Shown: in pieces, positions 44,251 through 55,860 of the stretch
How the letters are laid out: each line of letters begins with the position of its first letter
How positions within the stretch are numbered: the stretch's first letter is position 1
Source: Channa striata
Taxonomy: Eukaryota > Chordata > Actinopteri > Anabantiformes > Channidae
Direction: 5' to 3'
DNA: 64,000 bases
Assembly (NCBI GenBank): GCA_033026295.1
Contig: CM065182.1
Coordinates: forward strand, 4,960,001-5,024,000
Notes under the pieces: generated by a model
Told to the model about the DNA's origin: nothing
The model's database searches: none
Seen by the model: the letters and a program-made list of their open reading frames with translations, nothing else
Position numbers and translations under genes: made by a program

Positions 44251-46165
44251 GGGGAAAAAAAAAAAGAAAAAGATCTGCCTCTTTTGTTTCTAGTGCAACT
44301 CAACTGGAATTACTCACAACAAATGTGACGAATTTAGCTTTTAATAAAGGACTAACGATAAGTGGATTCCCAAATGAATGTCCATTGTGACTCAAGACAC
44401 TACTAGGACTTTTAAATTTACGAGTACTACAGACGCGGCAGCATTACGCGACAAAGCATTATGTCAAGTAACTCTCAGTGAACATTATCATTCTCAATTT
44501 CTCGGAATTTGTCAATTTAGTCGCCGGTTGACCTCGAGGAGAACGTGGCTGAGTGCACTTGGATTGAGCACCGCAATCAAAGGCAGAAACACTTGGCGTC
44601 TGCTCCAGACAAACACTTTATGTCGGTTGGTATAGTAACAGGCCTGATTAGGACAAAATGAAGTGGTGCACGGTGAGAGTTCACGCTAAACTTTATCAAG
44701 CACGGAAATCTCCATCAGTGGTTAAAGAAATCAAGCAAGAAAGAAAAACTTCTATAACTTTAATGCTGTAATAACGGTGACACATCACTAAAAAATGATG
44801 CCTTTCTATTTAAGGGCTGATTAATTAAAAATGATTTGTTGCAAACTCTTCTGCATTCCATCTTAGATCTGAAACGTGTCTGCGTTCGCGCACGCCGGAC
44901 CAAGTCTCTCGTCTTTTCATCTTCACCGTCTCTCCCCTGAAGTCACCTGTGTTTTCCTCTTCACCACCACCTGTTCTGTCAAGAAACCCTCCTCGCCTCC
45001 ACTGGTTTCCATTTCATCTGAAGACTTCACAGGTCCCCCTCGCAGCTGCTGCCGCATCTGCCTCGGAGCGGAAGGATTTGCAGACATTCACTTTAATGTA
45101 AATTATTTGGTCTCGTTGCAGTATGAGGACATCCAGACATGTTTCACAGTTGCAGGGGTTGGCAACAGGTTCGAGACTGGCGTCATGGCAGGAAGCACAA
45201 TTTCATTTTTGGCTTTTTCTATGGCAATATCGGTTATCAAAGGGCATGTGTAAAAAGTTGGACACCCATCGCTACGACAACCCAACGTTTCAAAAGACTA
45301 ATGGATAAGTTAAACATTAACTTTAACTGGGTAGTTATGTGTTCGAGTAAAAGTCTTTTACACTCGGCTGCAGGCTGCAGGATGGACCAAGCACTGGCGA
45401 TTCAGTGTGTATGGGATTGTGGACGGTGTGATTCATTCAGAAAATGAGTTATGCTCCAATAGGTTAAAGCCAAACACCAAATTATTTTACATTATGTTGG
45501 ACCTTATTATTTTTGCTAATTGTAAAAACTGATATTCTCAAGGCTGAAAATGACACTGTCAGCAGATACGGAGCCAGAAATTTCACCTGCATTTGCTGCA
45601 ATAACATGCATGAACCTTGTCTGCAAGTTGTTATTGCCAGCGTTCGCTCCTAGCTTGAATATTGTGTTTGTATATCTTTATGTACTGTGCATGTATGAAT
45701 TCTTATATGTTTACCCATATTTGGAGAATAACTCCATAACTGCTGTATTATTCAGTGCACTGGAAAAAGATGTTTGCAATGGCAATATGTGTTTCAATTT
45801 AAAGACGACGTGCTTGACAGATGTACTGTAATCTAGTGAGTTTATAAAAGGCAGCTGTTTTTTTTCAGTACCTCACATATACTGTATCATAAACGCAGTC
45901 TCCCGTCTGTATTTCTCTGTCTCGCCTTCCCAGTCTCCATCTACCAGACAGCCTCATTAATTTTGAATTCAGTGAGTTACTGTAGGTATGATAACCAGAG
46001 CACATTAACCACCACGACAGCTGGAACGCCAGGCAAAAGAGGTGGATCAATCAAGCATGTATGTTGTGTTGCCAAGGTGGCACCGTCCCAAGGCAAATTC
46101 ATTCATTCATCTGGTGGCAACCCCACAAAAAAAAAAAACACCACTGACAATCAGAACAGCCACTG
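44251..46165. other. No gene seen
   Basis: An A-rich run at 44252-44270, then ordinary DNA. Overlapping frames of 60-125 codons at 44876-45447 on both strands have no domain, and the 93-codon frame at 45550-45831 reads as low-complexity hydrophobic peptide. Nothing named. Confidence 0.4.
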
Positions 46166-46360
46166 AAAATGACCTAATTGGTTTTCAAACAGATTGAGTT
46201 CAATGCTCGGGCTTTGCTCCGCTAACAGCTTTCTGCCGAGAGTGTGGAGAGGAACAGGAAAAAACAACTCCAATTAACATCACCCATGGTCGGTTCGCCT
46301 CTCTATCCGTGCTAATTCTACTTTATGGCCAGAGAACCTTAAATACAACACGCTTTTTTT
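46166..46360. promoter_or_regulatory. Candidate regulatory block
   Basis: Contains GACCTAATTGGTTTTC near 46170, ACTCCAATTAACATCACC near 46268 and GTGCTAATTCTAC near 46309, ending in a T-run. AATTGG and AATTAA words on both sides of GGCTTTGCTCCGCTAACAGC suggest a compact element. Confidence 0.3.
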
Positions 46361-47199
46361 TTTGTCAAGCTCCTGGCTTGTTAACAGATGGGCTGTTTGT
46401 CTTCATTGGCATCATTTTGCCTTTTAAAAATGCAAGTTTCACAAATGTGATCTCTGTGTTCTACATTTCCAGGAAGTCCTGATAGGACAGTGGTTTACAA
46501 TGCGCGACCCAAACACAAGGAAATAGTGGATTTGGGCAGCAAGTAGACTACAGTTTACCGCCTCAGATGAAAAGAGTAGAAGACCAGCACGCGGACCCTC
46601 AGTCCCCAATTACATTACACCACTGTGTAAAAGAAGTGGGATCCATAGTTATCACATTGTACACCACAAAAGAAGAATAGACGTCTTTATAAATGTGCAA
46701 CCTGCAAGCTGAGTGTTAGAACATTTAGTCAAAGGCTCCCTTGATTAAATGATCAAGCCCTGCTCTAAGATCTGTGAAGGGCAAATATCGCTGCACCTTT
46801 CCAGTGCTGATCCAACATCACAGGGGGTCCGGCAGAACCTCACCATGAGAAGGAATAAAAAGGTATTTGAAAAATTCACACACACACACCGCACTTGTTT
46901 CACACAAGAACTCTGGACAATTTCAGGAGAAATAAGCTCGGGAGCTGCGTTTCACTTATGTAAAACACAGCAGGTGAATTTCAGGATTCCAGTGCATGTG
47001 TGAAAGAGGCCACACTGCAGCTTTGAGTTTTTGTGCGTGTCTGTATATATTTTCTGTTTCTCACAAGCCGGGGCTTCTTAGCAGAACACCAATTACACCA
47101 TTCATATTCTCCAACTTCATAACAGAGTTTATTTTCCATGCACATACAGTGTGATGCACATGAACATACACAGAGAAAAAAAAAGACATAATTTTGACT
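46361..47199. other. No gene seen
   Basis: Ordinary non-coding DNA; short CA run near 46878-46889. Frames under 85 codons, no domain, no repeat named. Confidence 0.4.
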
Positions 47200-47540
47200 A
47201 ATAGTTTGGCAGGAGGTATTAGCTTTGAAACGCTCAGCCAGAGTTTGGCTCCGTTCATCCTAACGTTTGCTTTTAAAAGGTGCCAGTTTCCTGCCATAAA
47301 AATATAAAGTTACAGAGTGCTTGTAATTATCCGCAGTAAAATACTTTGGCAGAAATGGTTTCTTCTCCATTAGGCCTTTACAATATATACATCACTCTCT
47401 TCCACCACATCAGGCTCCGTGCACGCTGCATCCTTCCCTGAGTTGAGTTATCAGCAGACATTTCTCCCGCTGCTGAAAGATTGAACAGAGCAATAAGCTT
47501 CGGCCGACTCCTGAGTAAATTAAGCGAAGTCAGCGTATGG
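47200..47540. promoter_or_regulatory. Candidate regulatory block
   Basis: Contains GCTTGTAATTATCCGC near 47319, CTCCATTAGGCC near 47366 and GAGTAAATTAAGCG near 47513. GTAATTATCC is a homeodomain site overlapping GATAA in reverse. GC-balanced and free of simple repeats. Confidence 0.3.
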
Positions 47541-47799
47541 TCCGTTTAACTGCTTCTGTCTCAGGTATCGGTGAGAACAGAAGGACATAAAGATGGTTTT
47601 TAATTTCTCAGTACGTTGTTAGTGCCACCGCCACACTTCCTGTCCACTGCTACGTGAGTGTCAGTGGTACAAATATTAATGAACACAAATTCAAGTTGAA
47701 ATTTTTGTTGGCAAAATGCTTTAACGTGGAACAGAACCTGACGTGTAAAGTCTATGCTGGGAGAGGGGAAGGGACGGGGCGCTTGTTGCTTCTGTCTCC
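47541..47799. other. No gene seen
   Basis: Short stretch between two candidate blocks; a 117-codon frame (47654-48007) runs from here but lacks any domain. Confidence 0.35.
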
Positions 47800-48080
47800 C
47801 CTACTGTACGTCCATTGTGACTTAAAGCCGAGCCGTCAGTCTCGACATAATGGCTGTCATATTAAGGACAGATCAATCAATCACGCTCCACCACCCTCTG
47901 TTGCATCGAGAAGTGCAGCTGACTTGTGCCACACAGGCCTGACAGATTATACGGCAGCGGAAAAGCGACGAGCAGACGTGGCGGAGAGGCTCACTTTCAC
48001 GCGGTGACGTGCGAAGACATTGTTCCCTTAATCACTATAAGAATTTTCTGCGCACACTTGTGATGAGTGATGACAGAAAG
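47800..48080. promoter_or_regulatory. Candidate regulatory block
   Basis: Contains CGACATAATGGCTGTCATA near 47843, AGATCAATCAATCACGC near 47870 (tandem ATCAATCA, a PBX/HOX-type word), CAGATTATACGG near 47942 and CCTTAATCACTATAAG near 48026. Confidence 0.32.
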
Positions 48081-48120
48081 AGCAACTGACACGACTGTGA
48101 AGGATTTTGGTTGGGCAGAT

Positions 48121-48141
48121 GGGGGTGGGGGGTGGTGGGGG
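48121..48141 (+). repeat. G-rich tract with G-quadruplex potential
   Basis: G-runs of 5, 6, 2 and 5 separated by single T bases or TGGT. Three long runs plus one short one can form a two- or three-layer quadruplex. Simple-sequence origin is likely. Confidence 0.7.
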
Positions 48142-49689
48142 TGCTGTAGTTCCTGTTTCTTGTCAGACTGCAGCAGGAAGCAAAGGAAAGAGGCTCAGAC
48201 AGTGTGATGGAGCTGCTGTGACGCCCGCAAGGTCAATTCCGAGTTGAGCCTCCTCAGTGTGAAGGAAATTTCGAATTGATGTCTAACTAAAGATGATCCT
48301 ATGAGCTCACAGGCACCAGGTAACCGAGGTCCACATGGGAAGGTCCATGAACTGATGATGGTAGTCACAACGAGAGACTGCCGAGGTCATGAGACAAACA
48401 AATGATTTAACCCCCAAATAAATACTTAAAAACTCTACAGGACTTTTTAAAAATGAATCCAATTTCTGATACTATCTAAGATGGATATTCACTTTTTTAA
48501 AGGGCTGGACTGGAGCTAAGAACATTAGCTTCCACAGGGATCAGTCACATTATGTTCGGGGTCCACTTCGAAAGGTTACGGACTTATCCAAGAATAAAAG
48601 AGAAAAACACATCACCTGGTACCAAAAAGAAGGACTGAACAGTTTAAATATGTGGATTAATATTAGCTGCATAACGTTAGGAAAGCAGGTTGAACTAACA
48701 GAGTTTCAACAAAAGTTTTTAGTCAAACATACCATAAGTTTGACCGAAAGATGAGCCCATGTGTGTTTTAAAATGCACTGTGGGTTACAGAAACACATTC
48801 CAACTTGTAATTCAAGATACAAAATGAGATGTAGACATGATGCCATGTCCAGAAACCGTAAACTGGCTGTTCTCATGCTGTTCTGGTCCACGCCAGAACG
48901 TGGAAGGAGCAAATATCAACAGTGAATTCTCAGTGTTTCATGTTCCACAAACAAGACAACTGAAGATGACTGGGTCATCACCTGGGTCAGACCCAGTCAC
49001 CTTCTCTTTCTCTCTCCCCTTCTCCAGGCACTTACACTTTGGTGCGTCTTAAACAGTTTGGTTTAGGCACAAACCATCCGGCTTAGGTGTAGAGTTAGTT
49101 AAAGGTAAAGTTCACCGCTTGTTTAACATTGTGTGGCACACGTCACAGAACGTCCTCAAACTGAATCCTTCTTCTGCGAGAAATTTCTGTTCATTTTTAA
49201 CCCATACATGTAAACCTTTTACTCTAAATAATGGACAACACATTTATGTTCACTACAGCCACTAGACATTGCAGTATGTAGCTTTGGGTAATTTTTGGCT
49301 GCAATCCAGGTGGGTTATTTTACAATAACCCCTAATTGACATGCAAAGATGCCAGTGAATTTCCGAGCAGGATTATTTTTAAAAACGAGAAGAAAGAGCC
49401 CAAAAGGAAAAGCACCCGAAGGACGTTCTAACTACAGACTAGTAAAAAATAATGATACCTGTGTAAACAGCATGTCATTCTCTGTAGGACCTGTGCAATG
49501 TGCAAAATATCCGTAAATCTCAGCTGTAACTAAAAGTGAGTATTAAGTTGTCTCTATCTGAAGGAGCGTATTTTTATAAATGCATCACAATCCATCACAG
49601 ACACCACGCAAATATTCCATACAGTGCATTTCTCTGCATTTAGGACGCCGCTGCAAGGTGAAAACTGTGGGTAATGGTCTATATCTGTA
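48142..49689. other. No gene seen; short repeat fragment at 49.05-49.13 kb
   Basis: Non-coding DNA. TTGGTTTAGGCACAAACC near 49059 and GGCTTAGGTGTAGAGTTAG near 49080 resemble a fish interspersed repeat phrase that I recognise only vaguely. A 10-bp inverted repeat TGACTGGGTC/GACCCAGTCA lies near 48968-49000. The patch 49300-49400 (CCCCTAATTGACATGC) may be a small regulatory element. Confidence 0.35.
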
Positions 49690-50080
49690 AGACACAGTTT
49701 ATGTCCGCCTACAAGTCATCGCTTATGTGCGCGCCAACAGCAAGTGCAGTCCTCACATTAGACCTAATCACCTCAGCGTGATGCAGGGAGAAAAGATCCA
49801 CAACTTATTCGTGCTCGGCCTCGGTTATGATGGCCGCTGAATGAAGGGCCATATGTGTGGGTCAGCTCTTTACGAATTCCTCATGGCGACGGAGCCTGGC
49901 AGGGGAGGATTATCCGTGAAAACAGATGGGCAGGAAAAGAAGGAGGGAGCCGTCAAGCTGAGAAAGCTCTGCTGGGTGTCTCCTTATGGCAGAATGAATT
50001 ACAGACGTCTGGCAGTGCTTAATGTCAGATTGCAGCACATTATCCCTGATTGATAATTTTTATATTGACTAGACTCAATT
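49690..50080. promoter_or_regulatory. Candidate conserved regulatory block
   Basis: Repeat-free and GC-balanced, with TCACATTAGACCTAATCACC near 49753, GGTTATGATGGCCGC near 49822, AGAATGAATTACAGACG near 49991 and TATCCCTGATTGATAATTT near 50040 (TGATTGAT PBX/HOX-type word). A 70-codon frame here lacks a domain. The texture resembles deeply conserved elements. Confidence 0.38.
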
Positions 50081-50159
50081 AAGTACACAGGAAGTGCACG
50101 GACGAAGTAGGACTCGAAGCAAAGTTGCACGGTGGATGTGTGCAAGGCGTTTACTGGGA

Positions 50160-50180
50160 ACAAAAAAAAGGGGGGGGGGG
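50160..50180 (+). repeat. A-run followed by G-run
   Basis: Eight A bases then eleven or so G bases; simple sequence. Confidence 0.9.
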
Positions 50181-50629
50181 TTGACGTAGGCCCCCAGTTC
50201 CCTTCTCTGTAAAACAATGATGGTTTTGTCATTGGCTGCTTGACATGTATTGGCACCAATCATCAGTCCCAGACACAGTCTGATTAGAACACGTCCTTTG
50301 TTTTATGTATTGTTACAGATCATAAACGTGTCGATCATAAACAGTAAATGAACACCTCTGAAGTAGAAACGCTGAGAGCATTTCAGTGGAAATGAACTAA
50401 AGAACGTTCCAAGTCACTTTGGCTTCTAACTTTTAGGCACATATAGGGTCAAAAACTCAGCTCTGAGATGAACGGACGTGGCAAAAACATGAATCCAAGC
50501 AGACCTGCCACCAGCTACGGCTACGTGCTGCCCTGTAATCACTGCGTTCGAAGAGATGCGCTTAATTTCGGCCAAGTTGGAGACTAACAGCTGTGAATAT
50601 TGCCATTTGACCACGGCCGCTCAGTAATT

Positions 50630-51310
50630 GTTGGCCCAAAATGCTGCTGATGGTTTTGTTATTCCCCATCAATTAGGGTTTGTTTGGCTCGGTTGCCTTT
50701 CAGAGCGGTTAAGATAGTTCTCTTATTGGGTGTCAAAAAACTGCACGTCAGGTCTTTTTAGATTGAAATTAAAACGATCAATCATGTGATGACTCTTTCG
50801 CCTTTATAGGTTTTATTCAGACTTTATTTTGGCTTGTCAAAGTCAAAATAAGTTTTATTTATTACCCATTTGTACTAGCTACTTCCAACCTTCTAATTGA
50901 ACCCAAAATCTGCTTTTCCTGACTCGACGCATTAAAATGTCTCATGAAAAAGCAGAGATAATGTCTGGCGCGCTGGCGCAGCCTTGAAAGAAGGTAAGCA
51001 CACTTCCCTTCATGACTAAGCACTGGTGCATTACTATTCTGCCAGTGTTGGATGCCTGATTAAATGATCAATTTAAAGCCGGCATGCCGGCGTAACGGCA
51101 CCACTACAAGACGTGTCTGTTCAGAGTGAAAAGGCTGCCCGCTCCTGCAGGGATACAAAAAGGAAATGATGCTCTGGCATTTTCAGCGCCGTGTGGCATA
51201 ATTCACTGCCCCTTATAACATGACACAGAGATTATAAATGATCGCGCAGCAACACTTTGACTGCATCTATCAATTACTGACATTTGGTTAATGATGTCTG
51301 AGCGCAAACA
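50630..51310. promoter_or_regulatory. Strong candidate enhancer cluster
   Basis: Contains CCCATCAATTAGGG near 50666, ATCAATCA (50777-50784, reverse complement of the PBX/HOX site TGATTGAT), TTCTAATTGAACCC near 50890, CTGATTAAATGATCAATTT near 51056, TGGCATAATTCACTGCC near 51193 and CTATCAATTACTGAC near 51267. A perfect GC palindrome GCCGGCATGCCGGC (51078-51091) sits in its centre. Few frames are open. PBX/HOX regulation is inferred from motifs. Confidence 0.45.
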
Positions 51311-51996
51311 GATGGACTTTATACCTTAATACACAAACTATGTTAGGAAAGTGAAAAGCCAAACAAAACGTTATTTTATATTCTGTGTCATGGAGACAGA
51401 GCGTGGCAGTGCATTGTTGCCGTTTGCCTTCACTTTACAGTACGTCACTGGGAATAAAATTGATTTAATAATGAATTTAATAAGTCACTTTGGCGAGCTC
51501 TTCGCCCACTAGCAGCACAATCTGCTGCCCTTAACATTAACGGCAGCCCAAATAAAATTAGTGGATACGAGAGAGAGTCTGGACCCAGGTGAAAAAGCTA
51601 GAGGAGAAGGAATGACAAATAGGAGCATGAGATCTCATCTCCTGATGTCAATTCACTCACAAATATTAGATCGCACTGCAAAATGCTTTTACCTCAGAAG
51701 AAATTATTTTCAGAATCAACTTTTCTTTCATATTTCCTCATAGCCTCGAGTCAGAAAACAACATTCCTTTGTATTGCACAGGGAGAAGAGGTAAATCATC
51801 GGATACTCTCCCCAGTCAGAGATCCTAAACAGAACCCAGTTCACAGTCCACATGCTCGGGACCCGTGAGACTCCCCGAGTGAGGAGTGATTCAGCAGGAG
51901 GCTGCGAGATTAATCACGGTTTAGAATAAAAGCCAAAAGAGTCAATACATTTACTTTCGTCGGGGGCCAATCAGAGGTGCAGGAGGCTGCAAAGTG
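51311..51996. other. No gene seen
   Basis: AT-rich at the left; AAAATTGATTTAATAATG near 51456 and ACATTAACGG near 51534 continue the homeodomain-word texture and could extend the neighbouring cluster. Frames under 62 codons. Confidence 0.35.
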
Positions 51997-52020
51997 ACAC
52001 ACACACACACACACACACAC
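51997..52020. repeat. (CA)n microsatellite
   Basis: Twelve perfect CA units directly left of a candidate regulatory block. Confidence 0.93.
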
Positions 52021-52039
52021 TGCACTACCCCTGTCACCC

Positions 52040-52370
52040 GTAATCTAATCTCAGCCACGGCCTGCTAATACATCACAATTACCTGCTCGGTCTGGATAGT
52101 GCCATTACAAATACGTCGTCTCCATTACCACAGAGTCGGCACGTGTGCGGGAGCGTATGCATCTCGCGAGCGCGGACGTCTGCGTGAGAACGGAGCTGCT
52201 CTCAATCTCTCTGCACACTATTTCATATTCAATTACGCTTTCGTTACATCACTGGGTTTGCCGCATGCCAAGTCAATAATAGCCCAGTTAACTTGCCTGG
52301 GGTGCAGGGAGCCAGTAGTGACATTTAGGTTGTTAGCGCCTTCATTAGAGCAAAAGGTGGGCCGATCACC
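52040..52370. promoter_or_regulatory. Candidate conserved regulatory block
   Basis: Contains CCTGCTAATACATCACAATT near 52061, CCATTACAAATACG near 52101, TATTCAATTACGCTTTCG near 52226, AGTCAATAATAGCCCAG near 52271 and CCTTCATTAGAGC near 52339. A 133-codon frame crosses it but has no domain and odd codon use. Repeat-free. Confidence 0.36.
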
Positions 52371-52749
52371 TCAACGTGGAGAGAAAGATGGCCGAACAGT
52401 TAAACTCACAAAGAGAGCTCAAACTGTATGTCTGCAGCGATCACATTTGCACCAGCAGATTATTGGCGTTGTACAACTTAGCCAGAGGAAGTCGACCTGA
52501 AAAACATTCGGCACTGTGCTATAAGGTTGAGTACAGTGTATGCAACAATACAGGAAAACTGCAGTAGATTAAACACTCATTTTTGTAAATGTGATGATTA
52601 ATTATGATGTGTTTTTTTTTATCCAATTTAAAATCCTAACCGGATGTTATTATTCACGCTGCATTGGTTGTTTGTGTGAGACGCCGTTGAGACGTGCTGT
52701 ACAGTCCTTGACAAAGAAATAAAGTGTTAGTCATCAGTCACTGTTTGAT
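52371..52749. other. No gene seen
   Basis: Ordinary DNA with a T-run near 52612-52620; frames short. Confidence 0.35.
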
Positions 52750-53123
52750 GGTCCTGTTTCCACTGCAGGAACCTTTACCAGAGACCAGGGACCTTTTGAG
52801 GAACCTAATTTGTCCACATGCCTGAACAGCAGAGCCACGGGAAAAAACTGGATCTAAACTTAGTTTAGGGCCCCTTTGGTTCTGGTTCCGGGACAAGGAC
52901 GGAGCCTTCAGTGCTGAATGTCATTGGGGAGGTCGATCACAGTGCAGAATTTCACATTTTCAAAAACCTTCGCAAATGTATAAAGCAATGGTTCCCCTTT
53001 TAATGTTGTAATGCTAAAATTGCAGATCATAATTTTCTCACACACGTATACCCCAGGGAAATTTCATGGCACTTTTCCTTCCCAGGAACTAACTTGCAGG
53101 AATTTCCCGGGAGTAAATGGCAG
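52750..53123. mobile_element. Possible decayed short non-autonomous repeat
   Basis: Starts with GTTTCCACTGCAGGAACC and ends with TTCCCAGGAACTAACTTGC and GGAATTTCCCGGGAG. GTTTCCACTGC plus multiple CAGGAAC words resembles a known kind of fish MITE-like repeat with GGAACTTTT-type internal phrases. The copy is very diverged and no terminal inverted repeats are clear. Confidence 0.35.
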
Positions 53124-53359
53124 TAGTGATGGGCCTCTTGTGAACAATTTGCATTATAAAGCTATGTATGACGTGTGTAAGCCACACATTCCCTCAACAT
53201 TAACCATATCTGAAGATTCATTTTGGCCTTTGTTCTAAAATAAACCCTCCACGGCTCTAATGCGCGGCCATCAGACACGCAAACACTGCAAAACTTTCCT
53301 GCTTAATTAGCAAAAAAGAAGCAAGAGAAAGGGCCACACATATGGACACGTCTACATGA

Positions 53360-53394
53360 ACACACACACAACACACACACACACACACACACAC
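53360..53394. repeat. (CA)n microsatellite with one phase shift
   Basis: CA units interrupted once by AACA, about 17 units in total. Confidence 0.93.
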
Positions 53395-53879
53395 GTCAAT
53401 AATACATTTACTGCTGTTGTAAAGCTGGGAGGAGCAGCGAGGAGTGACGTGCCAAGTCAGGAGAATTAACACCACAAAATGGAACATCATTAATGTTGAC
53501 ACTTCATTAAATAAAGATTAAATTAAAATGAAAAAAAAGGCAGAGGAAGGAGGAAGAGCATGCGTGCGTCAGTGGGCATCCAGCACAGAGGATGACAGTT
53601 CACCTGCACAAATGAACTTCTCCACCTGCCACAAGCTCAAACCCGTGACATGCAAGGACACTTGAATAAAGTCACACCATGTTCCACAGCCTTTTCCATA
53701 ACACAATGTGGCATCTCCCGCTGGCAGGCGGGCTCCCCACGAACTCCATCAGGAGGTGACGAAATGACTCGAGCAACGGCAGAGAGGAACCGCAGAGCGT
53801 GTTTGAAGTACGCTACAAATGCTTTAGCTGGTCTGAGATTTTATTACGATTATACGAACTGCAAAATGCTGATATGATA
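53395..53879. other. No gene seen
   Basis: Ordinary DNA; AT-rich stretch with A-run near 53530. One 75-codon frame without a domain. Confidence 0.35.
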
Positions 53880-54200
53880 TTGCCACATTATTGTGGCCAG
53901 ACGTGTGACCTCGGGAGCCACGGGATGAATTCTAAAGGACCTTAAGTGACAGGGATTGCTCCGTTCTGTTGGCCTTAATGAGTAAAAACACTTTCATTGG
54001 CACTTGAGCCGTACAGATGGAAGGTAATAGAAAAAGCATCACGTCTAATGACGGTCTAATTTTGCACTAGCTGTTTAAAACTTTGCAGAAGTTTTGTCTG
54101 ATTGGTCGGGCCTTCACCCGCGGCCGTTCCATCAATTCTCAGCGGAGGATTTATGGATTAAAAGTGACAGTGATTGCGACCCTGAAATCTAATCTGTGGC
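53880..54200. promoter_or_regulatory. Candidate regulatory block
   Basis: Contains GGCCTTAATGAGTAAAAAC near 53971, CACGTCTAATGACGGTCTAA near 54040 (CGTCTAATGACG-like inverted words), CCATCAATTCTCAGC near 54129 and GGATTAAAAGTGAC near 54156. GC-balanced and repeat-free. Confidence 0.3.
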
Positions 54201-54599
54201 ACCTGCGTTTTCTTTCACTGTTGTAAACGGGACGTAAGTGAAAGGCAACACAGACTAACGTTTGGTTCGAAGACAAGTCGTCTCTCGTCAGAGGCGTCTC
54301 ATCACTTTCACTGACTGGTGCTGCGCAGCATTGACACGTTTCACAGTCGCATAAAGACTAAACAGCTTTTTGGTTGGATTTTTATGTGCTTGTCTATGAA
54401 TGTTTATAGAAGTCATTACTTATACAAATGTCATTAACCTTTATAGAAAATAAAACTATTCGGGGAAATGATTTTTATCCTGTTAGAAGGCGACAGAGCA
54501 CAGCCATTAAATGGGATTTGAAAAAACAACTTACTTTTTATTCACCGTATTTAATTTGAATTAGGTATCCAGCACCTGTTCATATAATACAATCGAGTA
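54201..54599. other. No gene seen
   Basis: Ordinary then AT-rich DNA; no long frame and no repeat. Confidence 0.35.
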
Positions 54600-54730
54600 C
54601 GACTCTACTCCGCCCTGTGACCTTCATAAAAATACAGGGACTGCTGAAGCTGGTTCGATCCTGTCCATCCTCCCTACATGTCGACGTGATCTTGGGCATG
54701 ACACTGAAAGTGACAGATATGGAACGCTTC
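54600..54730 (+). mobile_element. tRNA-derived SINE remnant, second copy
   Basis: B-box-like GGTTCGATCCT at 54652-54662, then CATCCTCCCTACATGTCGAC and CTTGGGCATGACACTGAA. This order (B box, CTCCTACATGTC, TTGGGCAAGACACTGAA-like) is the same as in the 25.7-kb copy, and this copy keeps the tail better. The A box is not clear. Not a tRNA gene. Confidence 0.6.
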
Positions 54731-55229
54731 ATAAGGTGTTGAATTATGCCACTTTTATGATTGACGTATCATATGGGTACCACAAATACCCTCTTGCGTT
54801 ATTTTTGGACGCTCCAAGGGCGTCACTATCCTGATGTATCCCTGAATCTTCTTGAATCAGCCGCCACCCCTGCCGCCTCCCGATGACGCTTTTTCACTTC
54901 ATATTCTACGTCACTGATTTAAGGCATCAAACATTGAGGCCCTGAAGTTTCCCTTCCTTGCAAACGCTCTGAGCGCCAATCACTGACGCAGGTACCGACA
55001 GGAACAGCCTCTGGAACGAGAACGGGCTGGAAAAATTCCAACATTGGAAAAGTAGAATCCCTGGCAGAGCTGCTGTATTGGAAAGCATTTGATTGTAAAA
55101 GTGGTCGTAATGTTTTGCCTGATCAGCCCTACAAACCCAGCACCTTTGAGCACCTGCCCGCACAACTGTGAAAAAGAAGAGAACTCAAACCAGATTCAGA
55201 GGAAAGAGGTCACTTCAAGTGATCTGCAT
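54731..55229. other. No gene seen
   Basis: Two minus-strand frames of 61 and 78 codons have no domain. No repeat recognised. Confidence 0.35.
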
Positions 55230-55860
55230 ATAATTTAGCCCAATTCACTTGTGCAGTTCATCCTCGAACCAAATATGTCCGAATGCAGCTACCCAACTGC
55301 AGATTACTTTCATTTTTCAGATTTTCTTACATCTCCGTCACTGTTGTTACTCTGAATTATTCTTTGATTGTTACATGCCGACAACAGATATCATTTCTGT
55401 CTTTTTATTAAATACCAAAAGAATCACCGCGATCTCGACACTTAATCCATTAACATCCAGTAATGCATGTTGGATCCAGGCGTGAGGCAGATATATTGGC
55501 GCGTTAGAAAAAAGGAAATACCTCGGAAAGAGTGCGGATCTTGTCTTACAGAATAGATTCCCCCTCATTTAGTATCACATATCAGCAGCAGCCGCAGAGA
55601 GACGAGGAGAACAGGAAAGGGGAGAGCGAAGATAAAGTAATCAGGTGGGGACACTGTGAGCTAATGGCCTGATAACGCTGTATAGTTATGATAATACACT
55701 TCGATTACAGAACCTCTTCCTGCTCTATTGGACCGCGTGCAGAGAGAGATTTTACACATCTAAACTAATCTGTCCTGAAGACATTTACGGCTATGATTGG
55801 CCAAAGCTGCTTGATAGAAAAATCAATGTAATTAACAAGGTTGGAAGAAGCACAAACCTG
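55230..55860. promoter_or_regulatory. Strong candidate enhancer cluster
   Basis: Contains ATATAATTTAGCCCAATTC near 55227, CTGAATTATTCTTTGATTG near 55351, CACTTAATCCATTAACATCC near 55439, GATAAAGTAATCAGG near 55629, GAGCTAATGGCCTGATAACG near 55659, CTATGATTGGCC (inverted CCAAT, near 55790) and AATCAATGTAATTAACAAGG near 55821. Mostly free of simple repeats. The CCAAT, GATA and homeodomain words are seen; enhancer function is inferred. Confidence 0.4.

Noticed and set aside
52099..52500. A 133-codon frame in the 52-kb block
   Set aside because: No domain and the underlying DNA looks like a regulatory element with homeodomain words; open by chance.
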